A DNA stretch of 64,000 nt from Haemaphysalis longicornis (taxonomy: Eukaryota; Arthropoda; Arachnida; Ixodida; Ixodidae), in assembly GCA_013339765.2 (NCBI GenBank), contig JABSTR010000966.1, positions 124,001 to 188,000 of the forward strand, read 5' to 3'. Shown here piece by piece: positions 9,281 to 20,502 of the stretch. Position 1 is the stretch's first letter. Every line of letters starts with the position of its first letter. The translations under genes were made by a program, and so were the position numbers. Below the pieces are notes generated by a model. It did no database searches and was not told the origin of the DNA. It saw only the letters and a list, made by a program, of their open reading frames with translations.

Positions 9281-10404
9281 CTTGCTTCCAGGACTGTTGG
9301 CAGTGCTGATGTTGCCATATTTGGATCCCCCATCCTATATACTCGTGATTTTTTATACCAGATATTTCATTTCAACGTCAGATGACGCAAGGGTGTACTT
9401 CCAAAACGTCACCAGTGTGCTTAAGCGAAAATGCACTGCTTGGAAAGTTAACATGCATTTGCAGGGCAAGAAGAATGTCTCGTAACAACGCACAGTTCCT
9501 CACTGTAAGCAAAATTTCACGTAAAATGTGCTGCGCCAAAGAATCTCATAATCAGGCCTGTCAGCTTCTCGTGCTGCACGAAGGAAGCCTCGGCACTGCT
9601 CGTCTCGGCACGGGCTGAGGGCGCGAAACTACAGCAGTCAATGTACGAAACAATACAGCAAGCAACATTCGTGCATGCGCGAAGAAACAAAGCCAACACC
9701 GGCAGCCCGTATCTGCTGGCCTCTGCAACGGAGCCGTCGTCGCCCACGCCGTGTAGGACCGTAAGCCAGCCGCCGTTATCGAAAGTCGCAGGTATACGCG
9801 TTGGGCAAGGATTGCACGTTATCGGCCTTAATTAGATCACAGCAAAGTATAACTCGTCTCACAGGGCCCATACATGTCTTACCGGCGCTGGCGGCTTTGT
9901 GTCGACCGCTTATCTAGAATGCAGGTTCGTCCCTGGGGCTGAGGGCCAGAGCAAAATAAAGCTTGCAGCGCTGCTTGCCAGAGTTTGCTCCGGATTACGT
10001 TTGGGGATTGACCTAACGAGGCGATGAAAAGATCGGATAGCGTGCAGGGGAGGACCCACGAGGCGGGAATTTACTTGTTTGGCGGCATTCGATGGGTATC
10101 CCGACATTTTCGGCAGTGTGATGTAAGCTACTTCGGTCTCTGAAAATACTGGTATACATAATAGCAATGCGTGCTTTCAGTATCGACATAAGGGGCGTAA
10201 ACTTTTAACCCCCTAAAGGGCTTAGATAGGCCCAACAAGCCACGAAAAGGAAATGGAAAACAGTAAGAAATAAGATTATAGCAGGGTGTATCGGGGAACA
10301 AACTCGGGTGGAGAACATTAAAAGAAGCAAGGTGTACGAGCAGGTTATCTAATGCGGATGAGGGAGCATCCGTTTCACACAGTGTTTACCGAAGCATGGT
10401 ATCA
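9281..10404. other. Intergenic, no recognised feature
   Basis: Reading frames are short and unlike known proteins. I see no repeat, LINE remnant or RNA gene that can be supported. Confidence 0.5.
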
Positions 10405-12235
10405 TCGTCATCGTCATCATCATCATCACCAACTTTATTGAGGAAGAAAAATTCAAACATATTCGCTGCAGAGTGGTGGTTGGGGTCCTCGTCCCAAAAC
10501 TCCATTGGATCTTGCCACCTCCCGAGCCTGGTTAATCAGTTTCTCTGAAGCTGCGAGTCTGAACTGGCTAGAGTTATTTCACACTTCTCTTGTTCCGTCT
10601 GTGGTGTTGTAATGCCTGCCCATGTATCCACACATTCCCAAGTAACATAATATGATGTCAGTTTACCTGCTCAATTGCGGCAAGCGTGGTGATATTGTTG
10701 TGGATACAGAATTGGATAGGTGGTAACTTGAATTCGTCGCGATGATATGGTTTCTTCTCTGCTAAGTTCTTGATGAGGGGGTGTGCGCTGGCACCTCCCA
10801 GCGCTAAGCTCCTGGAGTCTCTCGCCGTACTGATGAGGGATGTTGTGAAGCAGAACGTGTTGACCTCCACTCGTGTTGTAAATTCACGAGCGATCTGATC
10901 TACTGCTTCGTTCCCATCTCGCTCTGTGTATCCTGGGGCCTATGTTCGTTTCTCTTAGGTCGCAGTACTCTATACCGGCGCTTTCGAGGATTTTGGCAGC
11001 CGTCATTGGTGTTCTTCTGTTGGTGTAGTCTGTAGAGATTTTCTTTTCCGCTTCTCCATGGGTTATAGCCAGGGCGAATGCCGTTGCTGCTGTAGTCGTG
11101 GGGTTTGTGTTTCTGGTTTTGCCGCTCTTCGTGAGCTTGCGGTTTCAGTCAATTACCGTAATTACCCGATTCTAACGCGCCCGCGATTCTAACGCGCACC
11201 CGATTTTCCTGGCAAAAAAACCGAAAAAACTTGCACTTCCCATTGTAACGTGCACGGAACTTTGTGAGCAAGAAAAACGAATGCGAGAGAAACGGGCGAT
11301 TTATTTCTCGAAGTAATCTCACTCATCTCACTCCTCGTCGCTCTCCGCTGACCACAACATCTCGTCCTCGGTGCCGTCAAGCGTGTTCGCGATGCCACAC
11401 TTCATAACGAACGTGCAACCATGATCGATGGGATCGTGGCCCACGCCTCGCACGCCCACCCTGCGAACTTCTCCAGAGGCGCACGCTTCAGCCGACCACT
11501 CGTTTTGAAAGCGTGAGAGCCGCTGCTGCCATTGCTGTTATCAAGTGCGCAAGAGGAACGATTTGACGAATTGCGTGAACGCCGATAGAAAAGCCTGGGT
11601 GCCTATGCTTCCTTCGTCCGAAAAATTGTTGCTAAAAGCTTTGGCACCATCTTGAGATGGCGATGGCGATGGGCGGGACGAAATTTCTGTTGTTTCGGCA
11701 GTTTCCGTTTCGTATCCTATTCTAATGCGCATGCGATTTTTCGACCTATTTTTCCGGAAAAAAGGTGCGCGTTAGAATCGGGTAATTACGTATAACTGAT
11801 TCTGCGTCTTTCCCTTTTATGTACACCGAGGCGTGCAAGTAGAGTGCGTTGGTTTCATTTTTTCAACCATTCATCGACTTGCCTAACCCTTGTTGCTCTT
11901 TCCCCCTGGATGAAAAGGTTTGTTCATGCGTTCAGAAATAGAGCGTATGGCAATCTTCTTCCGGATACTTTTGTTGAGACCTACGTTTTCCGTCACCTCT
12001 GCCCAGTCTACCGGCGTCCCTATGCTCTCCAACATGGAGCGGCCAGTCTTGGTGGTCTGCAGGCGATGATTGTGCGCTTCGAGGACTGCTTATTTGATTT
12101 ATTCGAACGTGTTTGTTACTCCTAGGATTGGTAGCATTTCTGTAGAGGTGCTTTGCGGCAGTCTGAGCGCCTTCTTATATGCGCCTGTGATTACGACTTT
12201 GGCTTCACCTTGTGCAGAGGAGGAATCGTGGAAAC
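10405..12235 (-). pseudogene. RNase H-bearing LINE remnant with (ATC)n tail, interrupted by a pogo-like element
   Basis: Minus-strand pieces in order: an RT thumb (YKKALRLPQSTSTEMLPILG, about 12200-12135), then KTGRSMLESIGTPVDWAEV and NKSIRKKIAIRSISERMNKP (12060-11925). These match the linker before RNase H in tick LINEs. After the interruption (11156-11790) comes ATAFALAITHGEAEKKIST (near 11090-11030), an RNase H piece. A C-terminal FRLAASEKLINQAREVARS (near 10570-10510) precedes an AATAAAG-type signal and a (GAT)n tail ending at 10405. Stops and frame changes are frequent. The upstream RT and endonuclease are absent. Confidence 0.6.
11156..11790 (-). mobile_element. pogo/Tigger-like internally deleted DNA transposon
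   Basis: The ends are inverted repeats: CCGTAATTACCCGATTCTAA at left and, reverse-complemented, CGTAATTACCCGATTCTAAC at right, each beside TA. The minus strand keeps a transposase C-terminus: GWACEAWATIPSIMVARS, a one-base frame change, then MKCGIANTLDGTEDEM and an acidic end (stop 11330-11328). The W..IP...I..SF.KCGI...LDGTED pattern is typical of pogo/Tigger transposases. The DDE core and DNA-binding domains are gone. It lies inside a LINE remnant, so it is younger than that LINE. Confidence 0.7.
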
Positions 12236-15117
12236 CAATACCTTCTAGTCTAGAGGGTGTTGGCGGAAACCCGCGAGCAGCCGGCAAGGGGGCGCCGTCC
12301 CACGCTCAGCAGCCAGGTTCCGTCAGGGGTCACGCGGAAACCCGGCCGTCCAATGGGACGGCGGGGCGACTGACATGACGTCATTCGGAGAGATGACAAG
12401 AGGCGCGGGAAGCCGGCGCCATGGACTCGGCGAGGTGATGGCGACAGGTATAGAGGAACAGCAGCGAAGGGAACCAGGCTTTTCTCAGCTAGCATCGACC
12501 AACATCGCCAACCGTTAGCTCCAGAGTCGAACGACTCTGGCCACTCAATCAACGCGGGACCCATCGACGACGCAGAAGACGGGAGCTCTAGGGTAGTTTT
12601 GATAATAAACCCCCTCGAGGAATTCCGTCCGTTGGCGTTGCCTCTTGCCTGCTTCCCATTTCGGCGCCGTAGCCACGGTGCCGGGTGTGGAGGATTCTCC
12701 GAGTGTGACCCACGCCACAACCTGTTTCTGGTTTGTTGAGGTAATGACACGGCCGCCCGTAGGCCATCCTACTGAGCACCAGGGTCTGGACAACCGAAGA
12801 ATGTTTTCCCTCATGCCTGTCCGGTGCGTTGTGATTGGATAGATCATTCTTGAAGTTGGTTGTGTTGTTTTTTTAGGGCAGCGTCTGGATTCAGCCCCCT
12901 CGCAACGACTTCTGCCCCGCGTGACGTCATAAATACGTCATAGTGACGTCATATTAACAGTAATTGTTCTTATATTGCGCAGTAGAATACAAAAAGTACG
13001 TTTTACGTTTTAATAAACAATTAAAAAGCAACTCATTTGCTAGAAGTTTTATAAAATAATTTTTTTCTTCGTTCTTGCGGAAGCCGCTGGTGCTGCCACT
13101 GCTGGCGGTATGGCGTATGATTTCTTGGGCCGACAACGTAGATGAAGCAGAGTAGGCAGAGTCAGCAGAGTTGCACTGCACTATCAGAAAGTGCGAGACG
13201 AGAACGTTGCCGTATGCAGGTACCAAGCCAGCTTTTCCACACGGTAACGAAATCCGCTCTCGAGCAATGCTGACCTGTGACCGCCTGCTGTATGCCGACG
13301 GCACCTACGTTAGACGACATCGCGCAGCCAGTGGCCCCGTTCGAACAACCCACGCGAGAAAAGACACCGTCCGAGCGTGATTATGTGAGCCTGCTGCGGC
13401 ATGTTCGCGCGGCGGCATCTGCTATTAACAGTTTGCACCACGGCAAGCTCAGAATGCTTAAATGGGTGGCCTGAAATCGCGGTGTGTTTTCAAAATGACA
13501 GCAGCGCAGAACGTACAGTGCTCAGGACGTAGGCTAGACGCGGCCACTGATATTTGACTGGTCGCACGTGCGCATTAGAAGTTCAAACCACGGATAGCTA
13601 GAAAAGGTGATCATTGGTGTTCCCACACTTGTACCGCGTACAACCCTGCACAGTAGTTTCCCCTTTAAGGAGATTAGCAAAGAAAACCCGAAAATCGGCA
13701 GTTTGTCGCGTTTTTTGTATATATTTTCCAGTGGACTGAATTGTGGCTTAGAATTGTTTACCCGAAATACGTTTTGTGCGCGGAAAAGTCTGGTGAGCAT
13801 GCGCTTCTTGCATCATAAATGCTTGGTATTCAGCGCTTGAAAAGATTTTTTCAGAAGAAATTATTGCAGCTGTAGTGGAGAGCCATTTCACTACAGTAAA
13901 ATGCGGCCGAAATACATCTGCGATACAAAGGATGTGAAAGAGTGAGAACATTGGCAGTCTTGAATCCCGTGGCCCAGATTGTGGCTGGGTAGTTTCCGTC
14001 ATGCATTCCGCTCCTCACATTGGCACACACACATGATGCTACGATAAATTAGGGCCTGGGTCCTCCAAAAGATACACTGGCTAGGCGCTTCATGCCATAG
14101 CTGCTGCATTGGCATTAGCTTCACGTCTCTCTGTATATCCGGCGGTATATGCTATGTCGGCCAGATTTTACCGAGTCCCCTCATGCAAAGGGACTCAATT
14201 CAGGACACCGAGCCGACAGGGTCAGAGACCGTAACAGGAAGGGTATACACTTGGCCGACTATCATGTCTCCAGCATGTGAAGACCCATGGGTTCTACGCA
14301 GGCTCAATAGTCAACGTGAAAGAGAATCTGAAGATGTGCCTGGAATGTAGAAGCCTCAGCGGATTGTTTGTGTCCATGGGTATAAGCAGCGAGCACACTG
14401 CAAATGTAATTGATAGGCAAAGGTGTGAGTTTAACCAAAAGAAATGGTGAAAAACATCCCAATTTCAAACTGCATTGATGTAATATGGGCACGAGTGACG
14501 TTACATGGACGTGCACTGTAAATGCAGTTATCTGTGTGTTAACTGTACGTTAGCACTCAAGTGATACGATCAAACGGAATGGAGGCCCAACTGAAATCGC
14601 CCAGTTATGCTTTTTTTGCGGTGGGTTAGGTTGGTGGCTGTCGATTGCACGAACAAGATTCTGTGATGTCATAGAGAAATAGCTGGAAAGTGTGTATGGA
14701 ACTTCCACTGCTGTACACATTTTCTGTACTACCTTATTTGTTTGAAGTTTACAATAAAATTGATGTCATTTGTTTTTCGGGCAAAGAAGTCTCTTTAATC
14801 AACAAACCTTGTATTTTTTCGTCGTAGCCTCTGTAACAGCCCGCCTACTGTGCCCCTAAACAGTGGTCGCTAAACAAATGCCCACTTGCCAGCCAGCTTC
14901 AGGGGCTTGTAACGATTTACTAGGATTTCTCATGGCCTACATAAATTCCAAGGAATCCACGGTGGTACACTCCAGGGCAGTGCAAGTCTCAAAAGAAATT
15001 TGACAGCAGGACTGGACATAACACAACCAACAGGCTTCATAGAAACCAGAAGCCCACCGACACAATGCCATGCAATAAGCCAATGCAGTGAGTCTGTAGT
15101 AGCATAGGTGGTTTTCA
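12236..15117. other. No recognised gene; possible solo LTR and a TGACGTCA module
   Basis: The segment 12258-12780 has features of a solo LTR: a TGTTGG start, a TATA-like TATAGAGG near 12450 and AATAAA near 12603. No clear target duplication was found. Two perfect TGACGTCA sites lie at 12922-12929 and 12944-12951 in a segment shared with 27347-27395. An AATAAA-containing stretch near 14750 could end an unknown transcript. Otherwise nothing can be supported. Confidence 0.3.
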
Positions 15118-15139
15118 TTTATTCTTCGCAGTGTCTAGA

Positions 15140-15455
15140 GTTACGTCTGACGGAACCCAAAATCGATAACTAGAGTTACGTCCGACGGAACTTTAAGCCA
15201 GTTTCTAAAGTTACGTCCCACGGAACTCAGAATTGAAAACTAGGGTTACGTCCGACGTAACTTTAAGCCAGTTTCTAGAGTTACGTCCGACGTAACCCAA
15301 AATTGAAAACTAGGGTTACGTCCGACGGAACTTTAGGCCCGTTTCTAGAGTTACGTCCGACGGAACCCAAAATTGAAAACTAGAGTTACGTCCCACGGAA
15401 CTTTAAGCTGGTTTCTAGAGTTACGTCTGACGGAACCCCAAATTGAAAACTAAAA
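15140..15455 (+). repeat. Left palindromic minisatellite array, 35-bp period
   Basis: A 17-bp motif, in its most symmetric form GTTACGTCCGACGTAAC (a perfect palindrome around a central base), recurs every 35 bp from 15140. Two 18-bp spacers alternate, one like CCAAAATTGAAAACTAGA and one like TTTAAGCCAGTTTCTAGA, so the higher-order unit is 70 bp. Confidence 0.9.
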
Positions 15456-17132
15456 GTTACGTCCGCGCGTGTCCTGCGGTGGGAACAGAGCCCCAGCCGT
15501 CGTCGTCGCTTGAGAGGTCTGTGTACGCTCCGAGCACAGGATAGTTAGACGGAGATGGAAAGCTCGAGTGACTTGTACGCACTTGGAGCTACTGTCTAAC
15601 TTGAACTTCGAAGTTTTTCCTTATTCATTCTAATGTAAATAGTTGTATAGAACGTCTTCGTTTCCCTTCATCAAATCCAAACGCCTCGAGTTCGTCAATT
15701 CGACCGCCATCTATCCGAGAACTTCGACCCCATCGCCCCGCGAGCCTCCTGCCAAATCAACTGGAGCCCGTGCGATTGGGTTCCTGATCGGCACCGGACT
15801 TCGGGGAAACGAACATCACAATCTTTACTAGGGGCGACATTTTTTTTCTTTAATGCAGAATGCCACCCAGGCCAGTAGTCAGGGGGGCCAGGGCCCCCCT
15901 CATCCCCCCTTTCCCTCCCCAGGAAATTTTGATTGGGGGCGTGGGTGTTCTCCAGCAGGGCTCCCGCCATGCCGCTGCACCAAGAAACTTGCATGCAGCT
16001 GCTCACCATGTGCAATACTAAGCAAGTCTTTCCGTGGCCGTGTCTTAACGGCGCCTGAGCATATCGGCCGAAGGACCGTAAGCGACACGGAACCATCACA
16101 AAAGAGCAGAGGACGCCGCACCCGGCAGTCTGCGCCCGCTAATCAGAGAAGGGTGTCTGCGCTTCAGACTTCTTCAGCCCCTCGCGTGCTAGCACCAGCC
16201 GCAGCAGACAGCCTTGTAGCAGGTTCCTTGAAAAATGTGCTTCAAATTCGCCGACAAGTAAATAACAAACCGAAAGATCAGAACAATTATCTCCGCACAT
16301 TTATAAAGTTTACTGAGTGGTTTCCCATCTACTGCATGCCCACCTATGTAATATCCGTAAAATGTACATGCAAAAATTAAGCTTGGGTGTTTTTAATGCC
16401 TGGACGAATATGTGCGAACCATTTCCTTCAAGAGAAAATTTCAGCTTTTCACTTCAATATCATTTTGCTGGCATCTGAATATAAAGTGACTGTTTGCTCC
16501 ATATCACAAATGGGCGTAAAAACCACCCACTCTGCCCATAATAGTAGCGCATTTGATAAAATACGTTTTTCATTAATCAGCCAGATTAGTTAACTAAAAT
16601 GTATCGACATTTTTTATTCTGTGAAGAAATAAAGGAGTGCCAGGGCATTTGCTTTATTATCACTAATCAATTATTTATAGTGGTAGATAATTGATCGATT
16701 AACCTTCCGATTAATCGATTAATGCTTTAGTCACGTATAATTGTTTTAACCAGTTCAAGCTTCTGAGCAACAGAAAGAAAAATGTCATGTTGAAATTATA
16801 CGCAAGCATGTCGAGTATCATATTCGTGTTCAAATAACCCGCCTTACGTCAAGACAGAAAACGATGCCAGTATGCGAAAAGATGGCAGTGATTAAAACCG
16901 AAAACAGACGGGAAAATAGCTACTCAATAATATTTCATCGACAACTCTTACCTCAACTCGTGTATCTTCATGCCACAGGGCAAAATTTCAAATAAAAACT
17001 ACAAATATACACGGTACAAAAAACGACCAGTGGGCAATTATACATACCGTTTTGCCGTTGTATAAACTATTTCTGTAGTAAGAAAAGCGCGATTAATTGG
17101 CGCCATCGGCACTCATGGCAGGCGCTGATGTT

Positions 17133-17376
17133 GACCCGCCGCCGTGGCTCAGTGGCTAAGGCGTTGCGCTGCTGAGCACGAGGTCGCGGGTTCGATTCCC
17201 GGCCGCGGCGGCCGCTTTTCTGATGGAGGCGAAAAGAAAAAACGCCCGTGTGTACGAGATTTCGGCGCACGATAAAGATCCCCAGGTGGTCAAAATTAAT
17301 CCGGAGCCCTCCACTACGGCGCGCCTCATCGCCTGCGTTGCGTCGGCGCGTTAAACCCCACAATCAATCAATCAAT
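17133..17376 (+). mobile_element. tRNA-derived SINE (Ruka-like), copy 1
   Basis: The head has an A box (TGGCTCAGTGGCTAAGG), a perfect B box (GGTTCGATTCC) and CCGCCGC...GCGGCGG arms that could close an acceptor stem. A non-tRNA body follows (GATGGAGGCGAAAAG...GTTGCGTCGGCGCGTTAAAC) and an (AATC)n tail. The target duplication CAGGCGCTGATGTT flanks it (17119-17132 and 17377-17390). It is inserted in the interior of the foldback element. Such elements are known in ixodid ticks as Ruka; that name is from memory of the family. Confidence 0.9.
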
Positions 17377-17715
17377 CAGGCGCTGATGTTCCTGTTTCTA
17401 GAAAAAATGTGAGTGACGAACGAGCTGATAAGCGTCGCGTCCGCATCATGCGCCGTGATGATGACGTACTTACCTCATCCGGAATGTGTCTGAACAAGTG
17501 TATGAGCATATTGATCTGATATGTACTACTACATAATTATTTTTGGTCATTTTTTCTAAAAAAACCACGCAACCGAATAATCCATGCATAATCGAATTAA
17601 TCGATGCCAATTAATCTGGTTGAAATATTAACTGACACCCAACCCTATTAATTACTCTTGAACCATGTAAATTGGTTCAAGAGTCTTCAAGAGCTGTAAA
17701 TTTTTTGTGCTTTAC

Positions 17716-18082
17716 GTTATGCCGGACGTAACTCAAAACATTGGCCTAAAGTTCCGTCGGACGTAACTTTAGTTTTCAATTTGGGGTTCCGTCAGACGTA
17801 ACTCTAGAAACCAGCTTAAAGTTCCGTCGGACGTAACTCTAGTTTTCAATGTTGGGTTCCGTCGGACGTAACTCTAGAAACGGGCCTAAAGTTCCGTCGG
17901 ACGTAACCCTAGTTTTCAATTCTAAGTTCCGTCGGACGTAACTCTAGAAACTGGCTTAAAGTTACGTCGGACGTAACCCTAGTTTTCAATTCTGAGTTCC
18001 GTCGGACGTAACTTTAGAAACTGGCTTAAAGTTCCGTCGGACGTAACTCTAGTTTTCGATTTTGGGTTCCGTCGGACGTAAC
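17716..18082 (-). repeat. Right palindromic minisatellite array
   Basis: This is the inverted counterpart of the left array, with GTTCCGTCGGACGTAAC every 35 bp from 17751 to 18066 plus a degenerate copy at 17716. The two spacers alternate as on the left. Confidence 0.9.
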
Positions 18083-18104
18083 TCTAGACACTGCGTTTAT
18101 TTTC

Positions 18105-20374
18105 ATGCGAGGCATTCAACGTGTGGATTGACTATCGAGGTCTAGCTGGCCAGTTTGGGCACAAAATACTCACTTTTGTGATTTCAGACAGCTCTCAAAG
18201 GCCTAACTAGATGTCTGTTTTTTTCGCAAAAAAAAAGTGCAAGCTTACAGTTGGGGATCTTGAAAACATTGTTTAGCTTCTGCAGCAATCGTGCGAGCCT
18301 GAGGTAGCCCTACCTGTAGGTGGTCCTCATGTTTGCTGGCTCCCTCAGCAAGCACATGAATGCAGTGACTGAGAAAGACGGTGGCCAAAGGGAGAAGAGA
18401 GGGTGGTTCCTGAACAAACAGCCCTGGATCATCAAAACAGCAGAAAAGAGCGCTGACGACTCAGAGTCCTCGGCTCGGGTGTCAAAATACCTTCTGGCCT
18501 ACGTGTACAGTGTATTCACAAACTTTTCTCTAAAAAATCTTGCGATCACACACACTCCCTCTATGGAAGGGGTTTGTTTCCGGCAAGGTGGTTGAGTTGA
18601 AATTTGTGATTAGTAATAACATGAACTTGCCATTCGTCCCTTTCATTTAGCATGCTTCCGAGCTTCACTTTAAAAACCCTGCTTTTTCTAATTTACGTAT
18701 AAATGGATTGATTACGCAATATTCTCTTATTTACCTCTGTTCAAATAAAACGGTGTTATACCTTAAACACTGCTGTGTCCATGCAGGTGTAACATTCTTC
18801 AATGGTGTTAGGTGGGGTACATTAACCTCAGTATTAATAAACTTAAAACCAGGGTAAGTGAATATAAATTTTTGTAATCATTCTAACTGTCTGCCAATAA
18901 TTTGGGGGTAACTCAACTAGGCTCACCCTCTTTTCCCATGCCTTTATTATTGTTGTTCTCTACAAACACATTCCTAGCTGTAACTTGCCCGCTGAAGTTA
19001 GAGCCCAAACCATTCTTTTGCTATTTCACACGATTGCAGCTGTATGAAATATTGCTTTTGTTTAGTTTTAGCCAGTGATTTCCAACAGGCCACTTTACTG
19101 TCAAAACCATATTAAAACATTAATTGCTATTTATAAAAAAACTGTATTCTTACATTTTACATAAAACATTTTGTTGTAACCTCACTTGACGTTTTTGTTA
19201 CACAGCCAGCCTGGTTCATATTTATCTAGGTATGAAGGACATCTACGCAACAAATGCCTTACTGCAATACATTCACATGCCTGTCTTACAGCTAATCAGC
19301 AGTGACAGAAGCCACACGTTTTGGCTTTCCAGCAGAGCTTTGGTGTCAACAAAAAAGGAATCTTTCTTGGCTTCTCTGCAGAGCTTTGCACTCAGGCAAG
19401 AAGATCACTTGGTGGTTTGGCTTTCCTGCAGGACTGAAGTGTAGTGCTAGAAGGCATCTTCTTGCTTATTTGGTATTTTTTCTGTATATTGTGCCACAAA
19501 CCCTGGTGTTTTGTTTGGAAAAGGAACTTCACACCACATACTGTGCAGAGAAAGTAGAGCTACTCACTGACTTTTTTCACAGCCACGTAAGTTTGGTATA
19601 ATCACTTGTCATTGACAAACACCATGTTTGCATTCTGTCTGAAGGTGTGATGGTGGGAGAGTTGGTTTATATTTTAGGGAAAAATACAGCGACAATAACA
19701 GTACTGAAGTACAAGGAAAGGTGCTGTTATTAACCGGGTCCATGTGTTCACACTTTTTTGTCCAGTTTCTTCCCGTGTTTTTTCCATAAAGACTTGCTAC
19801 AGTGCCTGATCAAGCCTGTTTTTGTGTAACATAAATGTCAACAGCGAAGCTCTAATCAATGCTCACATGCTGCCCATTGACACCATAGCAGAAGTACGTT
19901 CATTGGAGTTATTTTATTGTTGAAGCCTTCCACGATACATACAGCTTTCCGCTGTACTGCAATATTTACACACACCAACAAATACATTCACTCCACATAG
20001 GTGTTCTTGGCTCCAGTTCCTGCACAAGGTATTAAGTACTCTCGGGAAAGGGTAATGTCAAGCTGTACAAGAACAATTCCCTCGTAGATGTGCTCCATAA
20101 AGTGTTTTTAGGCTGGGTAGTTTAAAAAATAGTTTCCGTGCCCCCCTTTTTTTTCAAGCTAATGACCACCACCCGAGAATGTGCATTCTAGCAGTTGGGC
20201 TCTGCTGGGTCTGCATCGTTGCAAAAAAAATGGGACACTGCGTATTCACTTAAGCAATTAGCCGAAACAGTTTTTTACACAGCACAGAGTTAAAAAGCAA
20301 TAGAACATGAAATATCTCCTTGCAATTAGAAACTTTTACTGTTCACCCCCCCTCCCCCAAGCACAGAGCAGACA
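18105..20374. other. No recognised gene; short minisatellite at 19317-19460
   Basis: AT-rich sequence. A frame at 18320-18595 has no known domain. Three imperfect units built on TTGGCTTTCCAGCAGAGC occur at 19317-19460. Nothing else can be supported. Confidence 0.4.
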
Positions 20375-20502
20375 ATTACCAGCTGACAATTACCAGACGA
20401 CGACGAAGTGCCTCTTCTGTAGGACGCTGGTTCTTTCGTCTGCGACTATTTGTGGTATTTTTTGCTCTCAACCCGCGGTACACCGCTTTTTTCTGAGCTG
20501 TG

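Larger units (their letters stand above)
15127..18095. mobile_element. Foldback-type DNA transposon with minisatellite inverted ends
   Basis: Both ends read CGCAGTGTCTAGAG inward (15127-15140, and 18095-18082 on the other strand). The left end continues as a 35-bp-period array of about nine copies of GTTACGTCCGACGGAAC (15140-15455). The right end is the same array inverted, about eleven copies (17716-18082). The flanks TTTATTCTT and TTTATTTTC could be an imperfect 9-bp target duplication. The 2.25-kb middle has no recognisable transposase and carries a SINE (17133-17376). Long inverted ends made of tandem subrepeats define Foldback/Galileo-type elements; the clade is inference. Confidence 0.8.

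Noticed and set aside
12258..12780. Solo LTR
   Set aside because: TATA-like and AATAAA-like sequences and a TGTTGG start are present, but no CA end with a matching target duplication was found, so it is mentioned only as a possibility.
15140..15455. Regular short repeats with spacers, superficially CRISPR-like
   Set aside because: The spacers are only two alternating sequences, the array has an inverted partner 2.3 kb away, and the DNA is eukaryotic.
17138..17212. Functional tRNA gene
   Set aside because: The same head occurs in three copies, each with SINE body and target duplications, so it is the SINE promoter region.
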